Positions 1-7,484 of a DNA stretch of 64,000 bases are shown piece by piece. The position numbers and the translations under genes were made by a program. Under the pieces are notes generated by a model. The model did no database searches. It saw nothing but the letters and a program-made list of their open reading frames with translations, and had not been told where the DNA came from. Origin of the DNA: Nitrospirota bacterium (GTDB lineage Bacteria; Nitrospirota; Nitrospiria; Nitrospirales; Nitrospiraceae); assembly GCA_040755395.1 (NCBI GenBank), contig JBFMAX010000004.1, positions 124,001 to 188,000 on the forward strand. The letters run 5' to 3'. How positions within the stretch are numbered: position 1 is the first letter of the stretch; every line of letters begins with the position of its first letter.

Positions 1-1
1 G

Positions 2-1549
2 CTGGTGACCGCGCTCATCTCTGGGGCCGTCGTGATGGCGCTGGAGATGCTCGGCAGCCGGTTGCTGGCGCCTGTCTTCGGAAATTCCTTGTACGTGTGG
101 GGCGCGCTGATCGGCGTGATCCTGGCGGCGATGAGCAGCGGCTATGCCTTCGGCGGGTGGTTGTCGGATCGACGGCCCGGCGAGAAGGTCCTGGCGTGGC
201 TTCTGCTGTTTTCCGGGGGCTGGACCTTTCTGCTGGCGTGGAGCGGGCATCCCGTCATGTTCAAGGTCGCCGCGCTGACGGACGACCCGCGATGGGGACC
301 TTGCTTGGCGGCGAGCTTCTTACTGGCCCCTCCGGCGTTTGGTCTCAGCGGGGTGCTCCCAGCTCTTCTCCGCCTCGCCGTGAAGGACATGGGATATTTG
401 GGGCGACATGCCGGGCGCATGATCGCAGTCTCGACGGTGGGGAGCTTGGTCGGAACCTGGGGCACGGCCTTCTTTCTTTTGTCCTGGCTTGGAACCCTGG
501 CGCTGATCGGCTGGTTGGGGGGGATTCAGATTGCGCTCGGGTTTCTCTGGTTCGGGCGAGGGGCTGCGTTCCGAACACGGTCCCTTCTCTCCGTTCTCGG
601 CGGGCTGTTCCTTCTGGGAGGATTGGTGAGCCTGGGCGGCCTGGCGATTTATCGTATCCAACAACTGCCGAAGCCCGTGTATCAGGTGGACAGTCCCTAC
701 CAGCAGGTCCGCGTGCGGGACGACGACGTGTTTCGCTATCTGATCCTCGATCGGACCTTCCATGCCGTGATGTGGAAGGCCGACCCCGTCACGCTGTTCT
801 TGCCTTACAGCCAACTGTTTGTCGCGGCTCTTGCGCTCGTGCCTGAGCCCACGCGCGGCTTGATTCTGGGGCACGGCGGCGGATCAATGGCGAAATGGCT
901 GGCTCGGACCTGGCCGGACCTGGAGCTGGACGTGGTCGAGGTCGATCCTGCCGTCGTGCGTGTCGCAGAGCAGTATTTCGATTATCACCCGCCTCCGTGG
1001 CACCATATCCATGTCAAAGATGCGCGAGCGTTCCTCCGCTCCACGGCAGCGACCTACGATGTGATCTGGATCGACGTCTTCGCCAGGCATATGGTGCCGT
1101 TCCACCTCACGACCAAGGAGTTTTTTTCGGAAGTGCGAGCTCACCTGAAACCCGACGGCGTCGCCGTCGTCAATTTGGCCACATCGGGAGAAGGCGGGGA
1201 TCGCTTGCGGGAGAGCGCCGTCGTGCAAACGTTGCATACGGTGTTCCCAGCCGTCGAATCGTTCGGAGTGAAAGGCCCCTGGCGGACGAAACCCCAGGAC
1301 GCGCAGAATCTGCTCTTCTTTGCCGGATCTCCCTTCGAGCGAATGACCTTCGAGCAATTTGTGAACCGGGTCAGCACCCTTGCGGCGGACGGACGGCTTC
1401 CAATGGAAGCGCTGGCGTTGTTGTCGACGCGCAAGACGGGTACCTGGCCGGCAGGTCTTGCCCTCACGGATGACTATGCTCCCTACGATCTCCTGATCGG
1501 ACGCGCAGTCGATGACGGGGGACCGGGGCCTACAGGCTCATCGCAATGA
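2..1549 (+). CDS. membrane-fused spermidine synthase-like protein (5' end outside window)
   Basis: The frame is open to the left edge, so the true start is probably outside the window; GTG at 5 is the first internal candidate. Roughly residues 1-215 are a run of hydrophobic membrane segments. The C-terminal half is a Rossmann-type spermidine/spermine synthase domain: the glycine loop LGHGGGSMAKWL lies near residue 288, followed by the acidic strand DVVEVDP and by DVFARHMVP near residue 356. This membrane-plus-synthase architecture is common in bacteria, but a polyamine product has rarely been shown, so the substrate is unknown. The next gene is about 260 bases away and has its own leader, so this gene is not obviously part of an operon to its right. 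Confidence 0.8.
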   Translation: MVTALISGAVVMALEMLGSRLLAPVFGNSLYVWGALIGVILAAMSSGYAFGGWLSDRRPGEKVLAWLLLFSGGWTFLLAWSGHPVMFKVAALTDDPRWGPCLAASFLLAPPAFGLSGVLPALLRLAVKDMGYLGRHAGRMIAVSTVGSLVGTWGTAFFLLSWLGTLALIGWLGGIQIALGFLWFGRGAAFRTRSLLSVLGGLFLLGGLVSLGGLAIYRIQQLPKPVYQVDSPYQQVRVRDDDVFRYLILDRTFHAVMWKADPVTLFLPYSQLFVAALALVPEPTRGLILGHGGGSMAKWLARTWPDLELDVVEVDPAVVRVAEQYFDYHPPPWHHIHVKDARAFLRSTAATYDVIWIDVFARHMVPFHLTTKEFFSEVRAHLKPDGVAVVNLATSGEGGDRLRESAVVQTLHTVFPAVESFGVKGPWRTKPQDAQNLLFFAGSPFERMTFEQFVNRVSTLAADGRLPMEALALLSTRKTGTWPAGLALTDDYAPYDLLIGRAVDDGGPGPTGSSQ

Positions 1550-1812
1550 TATGAAAGCGTTGAAGAAATTGGTGCAGGCTCGCGCGCCGGCTCGCCGGAC
1601 AGCGGGTCGCAGGGCCTCCCGAACTACAAGCTTGCTTCCCTTTTAACCCCTATGTTATAAGGTGTGCCACTCGACGCAGTGAAAATTTCGTGTCTTGACG
1701 GCAAAAGAGAAAGCAGAGGATAGGCTTTTCTGGGCGAGTTTAACAATCCGTGGGCTTGGCGAGAGTTCTTTACTAACCTAATCACTTCTCTTTTTCATTA
1801 AGGAGGTAGGTC

Positions 1813-2292
1813 ATGGGCAAGATGATCTTATCTGTCTTTTTTGGCCTAGTCATGGTTGTGGCCGGCGCCTCGGGAGCCTTCGCTCACCAGGCTGGCGGCG
1901 TCGAAATCGGCGATCTCGAAACAGGATCCGTGGTCGGTCAACCGTTCAAGGAGTTGGTGGTTGACGCCGAATTCCATGCGGTTGAGATCGGAAACGTCAA
2001 AGCCTGGTATCCGCCCGCCACGATCATCGATTTTAAGGCTCGTCCCGGTCGGCCGGTGCTGTTCAAGGTCACGAACAGTTCCTCCGCCGAGCACGGTTTC
2101 TTGCTGACCGCTGACGAGGCATTCGGGGCACCGACGGTGTTGAAGGCTCAAATCGTGCTGAAGCCGGGGGAGACCAAATACATCGGTATTCCTACCAGCG
2201 ACCTCTTCTACGCTACGACGGGCGTGACGTTGAAATATCGCTGCCATCTGCATCCGGCCCACGTCGGCGGGACCCTGTTGATGATCAAGTAA
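1813..2292 (+). CDS. exported cupredoxin-like copper protein
   Basis: A 159-residue protein with a clear signal peptide (hydrophobic core, then GAFAHQ near residue 25), so it acts outside the cytoplasm. The C-terminal part resembles a cupredoxin fold: a His in SAEHGF near residue 97 and a Cys/His cluster YRCHLHPAHVGG near residue 145 could supply type 1 copper ligands, with a Met close to the end. The start is fixed by a strong Shine-Dalgarno sequence (AAGGAGG) just upstream of ATG 1813. It is monocistronic, with an intrinsic terminator right behind it. Known cupredoxins carry electrons or buffer copper; which applies here cannot be read from the sequence. The ligand assignment is inferred from spacing. 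Confidence 0.75.
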   Translation: MGKMILSVFFGLVMVVAGASGAFAHQAGGVEIGDLETGSVVGQPFKELVVDAEFHAVEIGNVKAWYPPATIIDFKARPGRPVLFKVTNSSSAEHGFLLTADEAFGAPTVLKAQIVLKPGETKYIGIPTSDLFYATTGVTLKYRCHLHPAHVGGTLLMIK

Positions 2293-2320
2293 GATCCCGG
2301 CAAAACAGCCGGGCATGAAA

Positions 2321-2360
2321 AACCCCGTTCATCCCGGGAGGGTGAACGGGGTTCTTTTTT
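2321..2360 (+). terminator. intrinsic terminator after the cupredoxin gene
   Basis: An 11-base perfect stem (AACCCCGTTCA pairing with TGAACGGGGTT) with a short loop is followed by a run of six T. It begins 28 bases after the cupredoxin stop codon. Confidence 0.9.
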
Positions 2361-2384
2361 GGTTCGCGATCCGTACTAACTTGT

Positions 2385-2723
2385 TCAGGTCTGGCTTTGC
2401 GCTTCCGGCTGACAATCGGGAGGCGAGTCGAGCGGGATGTTCTGTGCTCCGGCCACCTTGCCCTCGACGATCAACAGAAGAAACCGGCTTTCGGTCGGTT
2501 CTCGTTTAAATCGTTCCTGGACAACGGTGTTGACGTCTACGACGATTTCATCATCGTCCCATTGCGTGCTGTTCACCACCCAGAAATGGCTGGTCGCGTC
2601 CGGGAAGCGGGTCGTCACGAAGCGCTCGATGATGGAGCCGAGGTCGCCCGTGCTTGGCTCGGCCGGTGTCGCCAGCCACAGGGTCAACGCAGCAAAACAG
2701 AGCATCGTCCATTTGTGTCTCAT
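2385..2723 (-). CDS. exported protein of unknown function
   Basis: A 112-residue protein with an N-terminal signal peptide (MRHKWTMLCFAALTLWLA, likely cleaved in the TPAEPS region). The mature part contains ERFVTTRFPDATSHFWVV and a stretch rich in Asp and Val (DDDEIVVDVNTVV), compatible with a small alpha/beta domain. I do not recognise the family. It converges on the cupredoxin gene, with that gene's terminator between them, and stands alone on its strand. Confidence 0.6.
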   Translation of the reverse strand: MRHKWTMLCFAALTLWLATPAEPSTGDLGSIIERFVTTRFPDATSHFWVVNSTQWDDDEIVVDVNTVVQERFKREPTESRFLLLIVEGKVAGAQNIPLDSPPDCQPEAQSQT

Positions 2724-2921
2724 GGTTTCACCTCCGAGCGCCTGACAACGTCCGTTCGGCCGGACGTTTCCATTGTGAGATATAATCGGCTGCCCGCCGT
2801 GGTGGCTCTTGAAGGCAAACTCGCTTCACCACAAAATTGTACTGCTCTGTCGACTATAAAATCCAGGAATATGCTGGTTCGTGCCGCTGCGGATCGCTCG
2901 CGCGCACCAAAAGCAAACAGA

Positions 2922-2955
2922 AAGGCCTTCTCCCCTGCTGCAGGGGAGAAGGCCT
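2922..2955 (-). terminator. terminator-like hairpin downstream of the ferredoxin gene
   Basis: A long, nearly perfect palindrome (AAGGCCTTCTCCCCTG, three-base loop, then its complement). Read on the minus strand it is followed by a T-rich stretch, as expected for a terminator of the ferredoxin gene at 3013-3360. It is the only strong structure in the 289-base gap between the two minus-strand genes. Confidence 0.7.
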
Positions 2956-3012
2956 TCGAGCGAACTATAGGACGGTGCGTAAAGCCGTCGTGGATCCGAC
3001 GGTCGGGGCAGT

Positions 3013-3360
3013 TTAATTCCGCACCCCGCTCCACACCTTATCGGGATTGATCTCCTTGTCGGGATTGAGCTTCTTCGCTTTCTCTAAGAGAGCCTCTGTC
3101 GTCTCGGGATAGGCCGGATCAGGAACGCAACAGTTGTCGACCGGGCACACGGCGGCGCACTGGGGTTCGTCGAAGTGGCCGACACATTCGGTGCAGCGAT
3201 CGTGAGTGATCACATAAATATTGTCGCCTACCCCCTGGCCCTCGCCGACATGGTAGCCTTTGCTCTCGGCATCGCTCCGGGTTTCGAAGATGGCCTCGTT
3301 GGGGCACTCCGGGAGACAGGCTCCACAGGAGATGCATTCGTCAGTAATCAGCAGTGCCAT
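3013..3360 (-). CDS. 2[4Fe-4S] ferredoxin, YfhL/Allochromatium type
   Basis: A 115-residue electron carrier with two cluster-binding motifs: CISCGACLPECP near the N-terminus and, in the second half, CTECVGHFDEPQCAAVCP followed by DNC. The extra residues between the second and third Cys of the second motif are the hallmark of the Allochromatium-type (Alvin) ferredoxins, which hold two [4Fe-4S] clusters of very low potential. The tail after residue 80 is charged and helical. It is cytoplasmic and monocistronic, transcribed divergently from the DUF192 gene. The redox partner cannot be told from the context. Confidence 0.9.
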   Translation of the reverse strand: MALLITDECISCGACLPECPNEAIFETRSDAESKGYHVGEGQGVGDNIYVITHDRCTECVGHFDEPQCAAVCPVDNCCVPDPAYPETTEALLEKAKKLNPDKEINPDKVWSGVRN

Positions 3361-3603
3361 GACCCTTGCCTCCTTCCCGCGGTATCGGATGTGCTAGAAA
3401 AGACGGATCGAACGTTGAGTTGAACGGGTCGCTTCAGCGCGGCCTTCTAAGATCACAAAAAGTATGTCATTCTAGTTCGCTGTACTTTTCTAAGTCAACA
3501 GCGGCCGGACTGTTCAGAAGACCTATGCGGCTGATAACGATGGGCCGTTCGGCCCAAGCCTCGCAAGAGGAATGTGTGCACTTCCTGATGTGAGAGCAAC
3601 TCG

Positions 3604-4098
3604 ATGACTGATGCCGCGGGCTCCGATCCTCGTCAGAAAAAACAGCGTGCAGTAGTCCTGATCCTGCTCGCCGTTTTGTTGATTAGCGCGAGCTTGTTCC
3701 TCGGGAATCGCAAGGATTCCGACATCATTGTCGTGACGCTGCCGAGCGGGAAGCAGATCGAAGCCGAGGTCGCCGATACGCCCGAGAAACTGCTGTTTGG
3801 GCTTGCCTTCCGGGAGGGATTGCCCGAGGGCTCCGGGATGCTCTATATCTTTGAACGTTCCGGTCCGCATCGCGTCCGCACGAAAGGGTATCGCATTCCG
3901 GTCGATATGATCTGGGTCAACGAAAGTCGCCACATCGTCCATCTAGTCGAACATGCAGAGCCTTGTGCGGAAGATCCCTGCCCTTTCTACGGGCCTCCTC
4001 CGGAACACGCGCGTTATCTCATTCAGGCGACGGCCGGGCTGATCCGTCGCGAGCATCTCCAGACCGGCGCCGAGTTGAAGTTCGCCTTGCGGCTGTAG
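3604..4098 (+). CDS. DUF192 family protein with N-terminal membrane anchor
   Basis: A 164-residue protein with one hydrophobic segment at residues 16-34 (uncleaved anchor or signal peptide) followed by a DUF192 domain. Family signatures are EVADTPEKLLFGLAFREGLPE, the GMLYIFE strand and the PVDMIWVNE segment. DUF192 proteins are mostly exported and of unknown biochemical function. It lies upstream of the Rieske gene with a 44-base gap and may start a short operon with it. Confidence 0.85.
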   Translation: MTDAAGSDPRQKKQRAVVLILLAVLLISASLFLGNRKDSDIIVVTLPSGKQIEAEVADTPEKLLFGLAFREGLPEGSGMLYIFERSGPHRVRTKGYRIPVDMIWVNESRHIVHLVEHAEPCAEDPCPFYGPPPEHARYLIQATAGLIRREHLQTGAELKFALRL

Positions 4099-4142
4099 AA
4101 TCCTCAGGAGCGCCCTCGGGCTGACGGTTGAGAAAGGGTTGA

Positions 4143-4463
4143 ATGATGAGCGGGTTTCAATTCGTGGCGCGGGTCGACGAGATTCCTCCAGGTCGCTCGA
4201 AGGTCGTGATCGTGGATGAGAAACCGATCGCGCTGTTCAACGTCGATGGCACGTTTTACGCGATTTACAACGTGTGCCCTCATGAAGGAGGCCCGCTTGC
4301 CGAAGGGCGGCTGAAGGGATGCGTGGTGTCCTGTCCGTGGCATGACCTGGCGTTCGACGTGCGGAACGGGCAGGGAACGGATGGGGGCGGATACTGCGTC
4401 GGCAGCTATGAAGTCCGCGTCGAGGGGCAGGACGTCTTCGTCGGCGGCCGGCGCAAAATCTAG
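4143..4463 (+). CDS. Rieske [2Fe-2S] protein, NirD-like
   Basis: A 106-residue single-domain Rieske protein. The two halves of the cluster site are visible: CPHEGGPL near residue 43 and CPWHDLAFDV near residue 64, giving the Cys-X-His ... Cys-X2-His ligand set. It resembles the small subunit of assimilatory nitrite reductase and the ferredoxin components of dioxygenases, but no catalytic partner is adjacent, so it is better called a soluble Rieske ferredoxin. A second ATG at 4146 is an equally possible start. It is followed two bases later by the chagasin-like gene. Confidence 0.85.
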   Translation: MMSGFQFVARVDEIPPGRSKVVIVDEKPIALFNVDGTFYAIYNVCPHEGGPLAEGRLKGCVVSCPWHDLAFDVRNGQGTDGGGYCVGSYEVRVEGQDVFVGGRRKI

Positions 4464-4465
4464 TC

Positions 4466-4819
4466 ATGAATCGGCAGGGCGAGGCGCTGACGAGCGAGCG
4501 GGATCGAGACGCAAAGGTGCTCGCGTCTCGAGTGGACGAGCCGTTTCAGATTCATCTTTGGGAAGATCGGACCCGAGGGGAACTCTGGATTCCTTCCTAC
4601 GATCCCGCGGCGTTGGTCCTGGTCGGCGATGATTTTCTGCGGATCGCGAGCGGCAATGCGGTCGATGCTGGTCGTCGAACGTTTGAATTCAAAGCGGTCG
4701 CGCCGGGTACGCACCGGGTGGTGTTCGAAAAGCGGATGGGCTGGAAGTTTACAGCCGAGGATCGGCGCGTGTTCCTCGTCCAGATCTTTTCCGGGGGCGA
4801 CCGCCCGGCGGGGCGATGA
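4466..4819 (+). CDS. chagasin-like (I42 family) peptidase inhibitor
   Basis: A 117-residue protein resembling the chagasin family of cysteine-peptidase inhibitors, an immunoglobulin-like beta fold. The three family loops appear in degenerate form: DRTRGELW in place of the usual NPTTGYxW, the GNAVDAGRRTFEFKA region, and KRMGWKF in place of RPWE. No signal peptide is present, which is unusual because bacterial members are often exported. It sits tightly between the Rieske gene and the aminotransferase gene, overlapping the latter by four bases, so the three are probably cotranscribed. The assignment rests on the loop pattern only. Confidence 0.55.
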   Translation: MNRQGEALTSERDRDAKVLASRVDEPFQIHLWEDRTRGELWIPSYDPAALVLVGDDFLRIASGNAVDAGRRTFEFKAVAPGTHRVVFEKRMGWKFTAEDRRVFLVQIFSGGDRPAGR

Positions 4820-5655
4820 TGCCTGATATCGGATTTGTCAACGGGCGCTTCATGCCGCTGGCGGAAGCCGTCGTTTCCGTCGAGGACCGCGGATTTCAAT
4901 TCGGCGACGGCGTCTACGAAGTCATCCGTACGTACGGAGGCCGGCTGTTTCAACTGGATGCGCACCTCGTCCGGCTGGAACGCAGCGCAAAGGCCATTGA
5001 CTTGCCCTGCCCGCTCTCTCACGCCCAATGGACGGAACGGGTCGCCGAGGGAATCCGCCTGGCCGGATACCAGGAGTGCAAGGTGTATATTCAGCTCACG
5101 CGAGGGCCTGCGCCCAGAGATCATCTGTTCCCGACCGGCGTCCAACCTACCGTGGTGATGACAATCCGGGAACTGCATCCCTTGAGCGACAGCCTCCGGT
5201 CCGGCGTGGACGCGATCACGCTCCAGGACTTCCGCTGGGGCCGATGCGACGTCAAAAGCGTGAGTCTATTGGCCAACGTTCTGGCTCGCCAGCGCGCCAA
5301 AGACGCGGGCGCGTTTGAAGCCATCTTTATCAGGAACGGAGAGGTCACGGAAGGCGCGGTCAGCAACGTGATGATCGTGCGACGCGGCGTCCTTATGACG
5401 GCTCCGGAGGGAGAGCGTATCCTGTCCGGCGTGACGAGGAGCCTGGTGCTCGAACTGGCTCGCAAGGAGGGTCTCACCGTACATGAACGCCCCGTGGCGG
5501 AAGCGGAGTTGCGAGGGGCCGACGAGGTCTTTCTGACCGGGACGACCGTCGAAGTGTTGCCGGTCAACCGGATCGACGGCATCGCGGTCGGGTCCGGTCG
5601 GCCGGGACCTGTTGCGAATCTCTTGGGAGAGCGTTTTCGCGACCTGACGGCATAA
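4816..5655 (+). CDS. dat: D-amino-acid aminotransferase (class IV PLP enzyme)
   Basis: A 279-residue fold-type IV PLP transaminase, the normal length of D-alanine transaminase (about 280). The PLP lysine is K147 in RWGRCDVKSVSLLANV, a context typical of D-amino-acid transaminases rather than branched-chain enzymes. EVTEGAVSN and LTGTTVEVLPV are the later cofactor- and substrate-binding segments. D-amino-acid transaminases make D-Ala or D-Glu for peptidoglycan. The start overlaps the stop of the preceding gene (ATGA), which suggests translational coupling. Specificity versus L-branched-chain amino acids remains an inference. Confidence 0.8.
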   Translation: MMPDIGFVNGRFMPLAEAVVSVEDRGFQFGDGVYEVIRTYGGRLFQLDAHLVRLERSAKAIDLPCPLSHAQWTERVAEGIRLAGYQECKVYIQLTRGPAPRDHLFPTGVQPTVVMTIRELHPLSDSLRSGVDAITLQDFRWGRCDVKSVSLLANVLARQRAKDAGAFEAIFIRNGEVTEGAVSNVMIVRRGVLMTAPEGERILSGVTRSLVLELARKEGLTVHERPVAEAELRGADEVFLTGTTVEVLPVNRIDGIAVGSGRPGPVANLLGERFRDLTA

Positions 5656-5702
5656 GGGCCCCTTGCTTTGCTAGGGGTATCATGGTATTTTGCTTCCGCG
5701 TG

Positions 5703-5726
5703 AAGTGGGCGTTGGCCCACTTTTTT
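5703..5726 (+). promoter_or_regulatory. hairpin plus T-run in the rimP leader (possible attenuator)
   Basis: An 8-base perfect stem (AAGTGGGC, loop GTTG, GCCCACTT) runs straight into six T, the form of an intrinsic terminator. It lies 40 bases before the likely rimP start and after the aminotransferase gene. It may simply end the upstream operon, or act as a leader attenuator of the rimP-nusA-infB operon. NusA-dependent control of this operon is known in other bacteria. Confidence 0.65.
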
Positions 5727-5766
5727 GTTTGCGGTGATGGCTGCGGCGGCGGTCGCGGAGGGATAT

Positions 5767-6243
5767 GTGTACGACTCCCAGCGCGTCGCTGAGCGCATCC
5801 GGGAGATCGCGTCTCCGATTCTCTGGGCGCTCGGCTTGGAGTTGGTGGACGTCGTCTGTTCGGGACAAGGTCCTCGCACGGTCGTTCGGATCTTCATCGA
5901 TAAGCCGGGCGGCGTGACGTTGCGCGATTGCGAGCAGGCGCACTTGTCGCTCGGTCCGGCCATGGACGTGGCAGACCCTATCCCGCATGCGTACACGCTC
6001 GAGGTGTCGTCCCCCGGATTGGACCGACCCTTGAAGCGAGTCGAAGATTACCGCCGTGCGATCGGGAAATCCCTCAATCTGAAGCTGAAGGCTCCTTACG
6101 AAGGTCGGTGGCGGATCGCCGGGCGGCTTGTGGGGGTCGAAGATCACGTGGTGTTGGTGGAGTTGGAGGACTCGACGGTTCAGGAAACAGTCCGGTTGGA
6201 GTTGGAGGCTATTGCAGAGGCCAAGCCTGAGGTGAAGTTTTAG
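5767..6243 (+). CDS. rimP: ribosome maturation factor RimP
   Basis: RimP helps mature the 30S subunit. The sequence shows the two-domain family pattern: GLELVDVVCSGQGPRTVVRIFIDKPGGVTLRDCEQAH in the N-terminal domain (positions about 5825-5945), then LEVSSPGLDRPLK and the SH3-like C-terminal part. GTG 5767 is preferred as start because GGAGG lies five bases upstream; ATG 5737 and TTG 5725 are longer alternatives without a good ribosome site and would begin within or just after the leader hairpin. From 5767 the protein is 158 residues, normal for RimP. It heads the nusA-infB operon. Confidence 0.88.
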   Translation: MYDSQRVAERIREIASPILWALGLELVDVVCSGQGPRTVVRIFIDKPGGVTLRDCEQAHLSLGPAMDVADPIPHAYTLEVSSPGLDRPLKRVEDYRRAIGKSLNLKLKAPYEGRWRIAGRLVGVEDHVVLVELEDSTVQETVRLELEAIAEAKPEVKF

Positions 6244-6269
6244 GGCGTGCGAGAGGGCGAAGGTGAGCC

Positions 6270-7472
6270 ATGAACAGAGAATTGATCGCGGTCATTGATC
6301 AAATCGGACGGGAAAAAGGCATCGACAAGGCGAGAGTGATCAGCGCCATCGAAGCCGCCCTGCAGACCGCGGCGAAAAAACGATTCGGGCAGGCCGAGAA
6401 TATTCAGGTCGAGATCGACCCGAAAACCGGCGAGATCTCGGTCGTCTCGAAGAAAGTCATCGTCGACACGGTCACCAATCCCAAAGCGGAAATTTCGCTC
6501 GCCGAAGCCCGAGAGTTCGACAGCGAGGCGGAGATCGGCGATGAGATCGGCTCGTTGATCGAGATGGACGAACTGGGTCGCATCGCGGCGCAAACGGCCA
6601 AACAGGTGATCTTTCAGAAGGTCCGGGAGGCCGAGTGGGAGGCGGTTCAAAAGGAATATGCGACGCGGGTGGGCGATCTGATCAACGGGATCATCTTGGG
6701 CATGGAACGACGCAACTACCTGGTCGACCTGGGCAAGACGGAAGCGATCCTTCCCGTTCAGGAACAGATCCCCCGGGAAACCTACCGACGGGGGGATCGA
6801 GTCAAGGCGTATCTGTTGGAAGTGCGGCGCACGCCCAAGGATGTGCAAGTGATTCTGTCCCGCAGCCATCCTCAGTTCGTCGCCAAGCTCTTTGAGATGG
6901 AGGTGCCCGAAGTCTCGGAAAAGATCGTGGAGATCAAGGCGATCGTGCGGGAGCCGGGCGATCGGACGAAGATCGCGGTCGCGTCGCGCGACAAGGCCGT
7001 GGACCCGGTCGGGGCCTGCGTCGGCATCAAGGGGTCGCGGGTGCAGGCGGTCGTGCGGGAGCTGCGGGGAGAGAAGATCGACATCGTCGCCTGGACGCCC
7101 GATCCGCGGGTGTTCATCGCGGAAGCGCTCAACCCGGCCACCATCGAAAAGGTCGGGATCGATGAAGAGAAGAAATCCGCGCTGGTCGTCGTCGCGGATT
7201 CGCAACTCTCACTGGCGATCGGCAAAAACGGCCAAAACGTCCGTTTGGCGGCCAGGCTGACGGGCTGGAAGATCGATATCATCAGCGCGACCGAATACGA
7301 GAAAGAAAAGGCAGAGCGGGATAAGGAGATCAAGGCAGCCCTTGCGGAGGAAGCCGAGGCGCAACGGGAACAGGAGGAAGCGGCCCGGGCAAGCCGTGGC
7401 GCCAGCGTGGAGCCGGCCGCCGCCGAAGCCGCCGCGACGTCCGAAGCCGCAGCCGCGGGCGAGGTCCAATAG
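6270..7472 (+). CDS. nusA: transcription termination/antitermination factor NusA
   Basis: A 400-residue NusA that binds RNA polymerase and nascent RNA. Domains in order: N-terminal polymerase-binding domain (1-125), S1 domain (about 130-200), KH1 with GIKGSRVQAV near residue 252, and KH2 with IGKNGQNVRLA near residue 317. The C-terminal acidic repeats of the E. coli protein are absent; instead residues 350-400 are a Glu/Ala-rich tail. It lies 26 bases after rimP and 12 before infB, the usual order. Confidence 0.97.
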   Translation: MNRELIAVIDQIGREKGIDKARVISAIEAALQTAAKKRFGQAENIQVEIDPKTGEISVVSKKVIVDTVTNPKAEISLAEAREFDSEAEIGDEIGSLIEMDELGRIAAQTAKQVIFQKVREAEWEAVQKEYATRVGDLINGIILGMERRNYLVDLGKTEAILPVQEQIPRETYRRGDRVKAYLLEVRRTPKDVQVILSRSHPQFVAKLFEMEVPEVSEKIVEIKAIVREPGDRTKIAVASRDKAVDPVGACVGIKGSRVQAVVRELRGEKIDIVAWTPDPRVFIAEALNPATIEKVGIDEEKKSALVVVADSQLSLAIGKNGQNVRLAARLTGWKIDIISATEYEKEKAERDKEIKAALAEEAEAQREQEEAARASRGASVEPAAAEAAATSEAAAAGEVQ

Positions 7473-7484
7473 GGATGGTTCGAG

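Noticed and set aside
1695-1723. Promoter with TTGACG before the cupredoxin gene
   Set aside because: The -35 element is good but the -10 position (GGATAG) is poor, so it was not listed.
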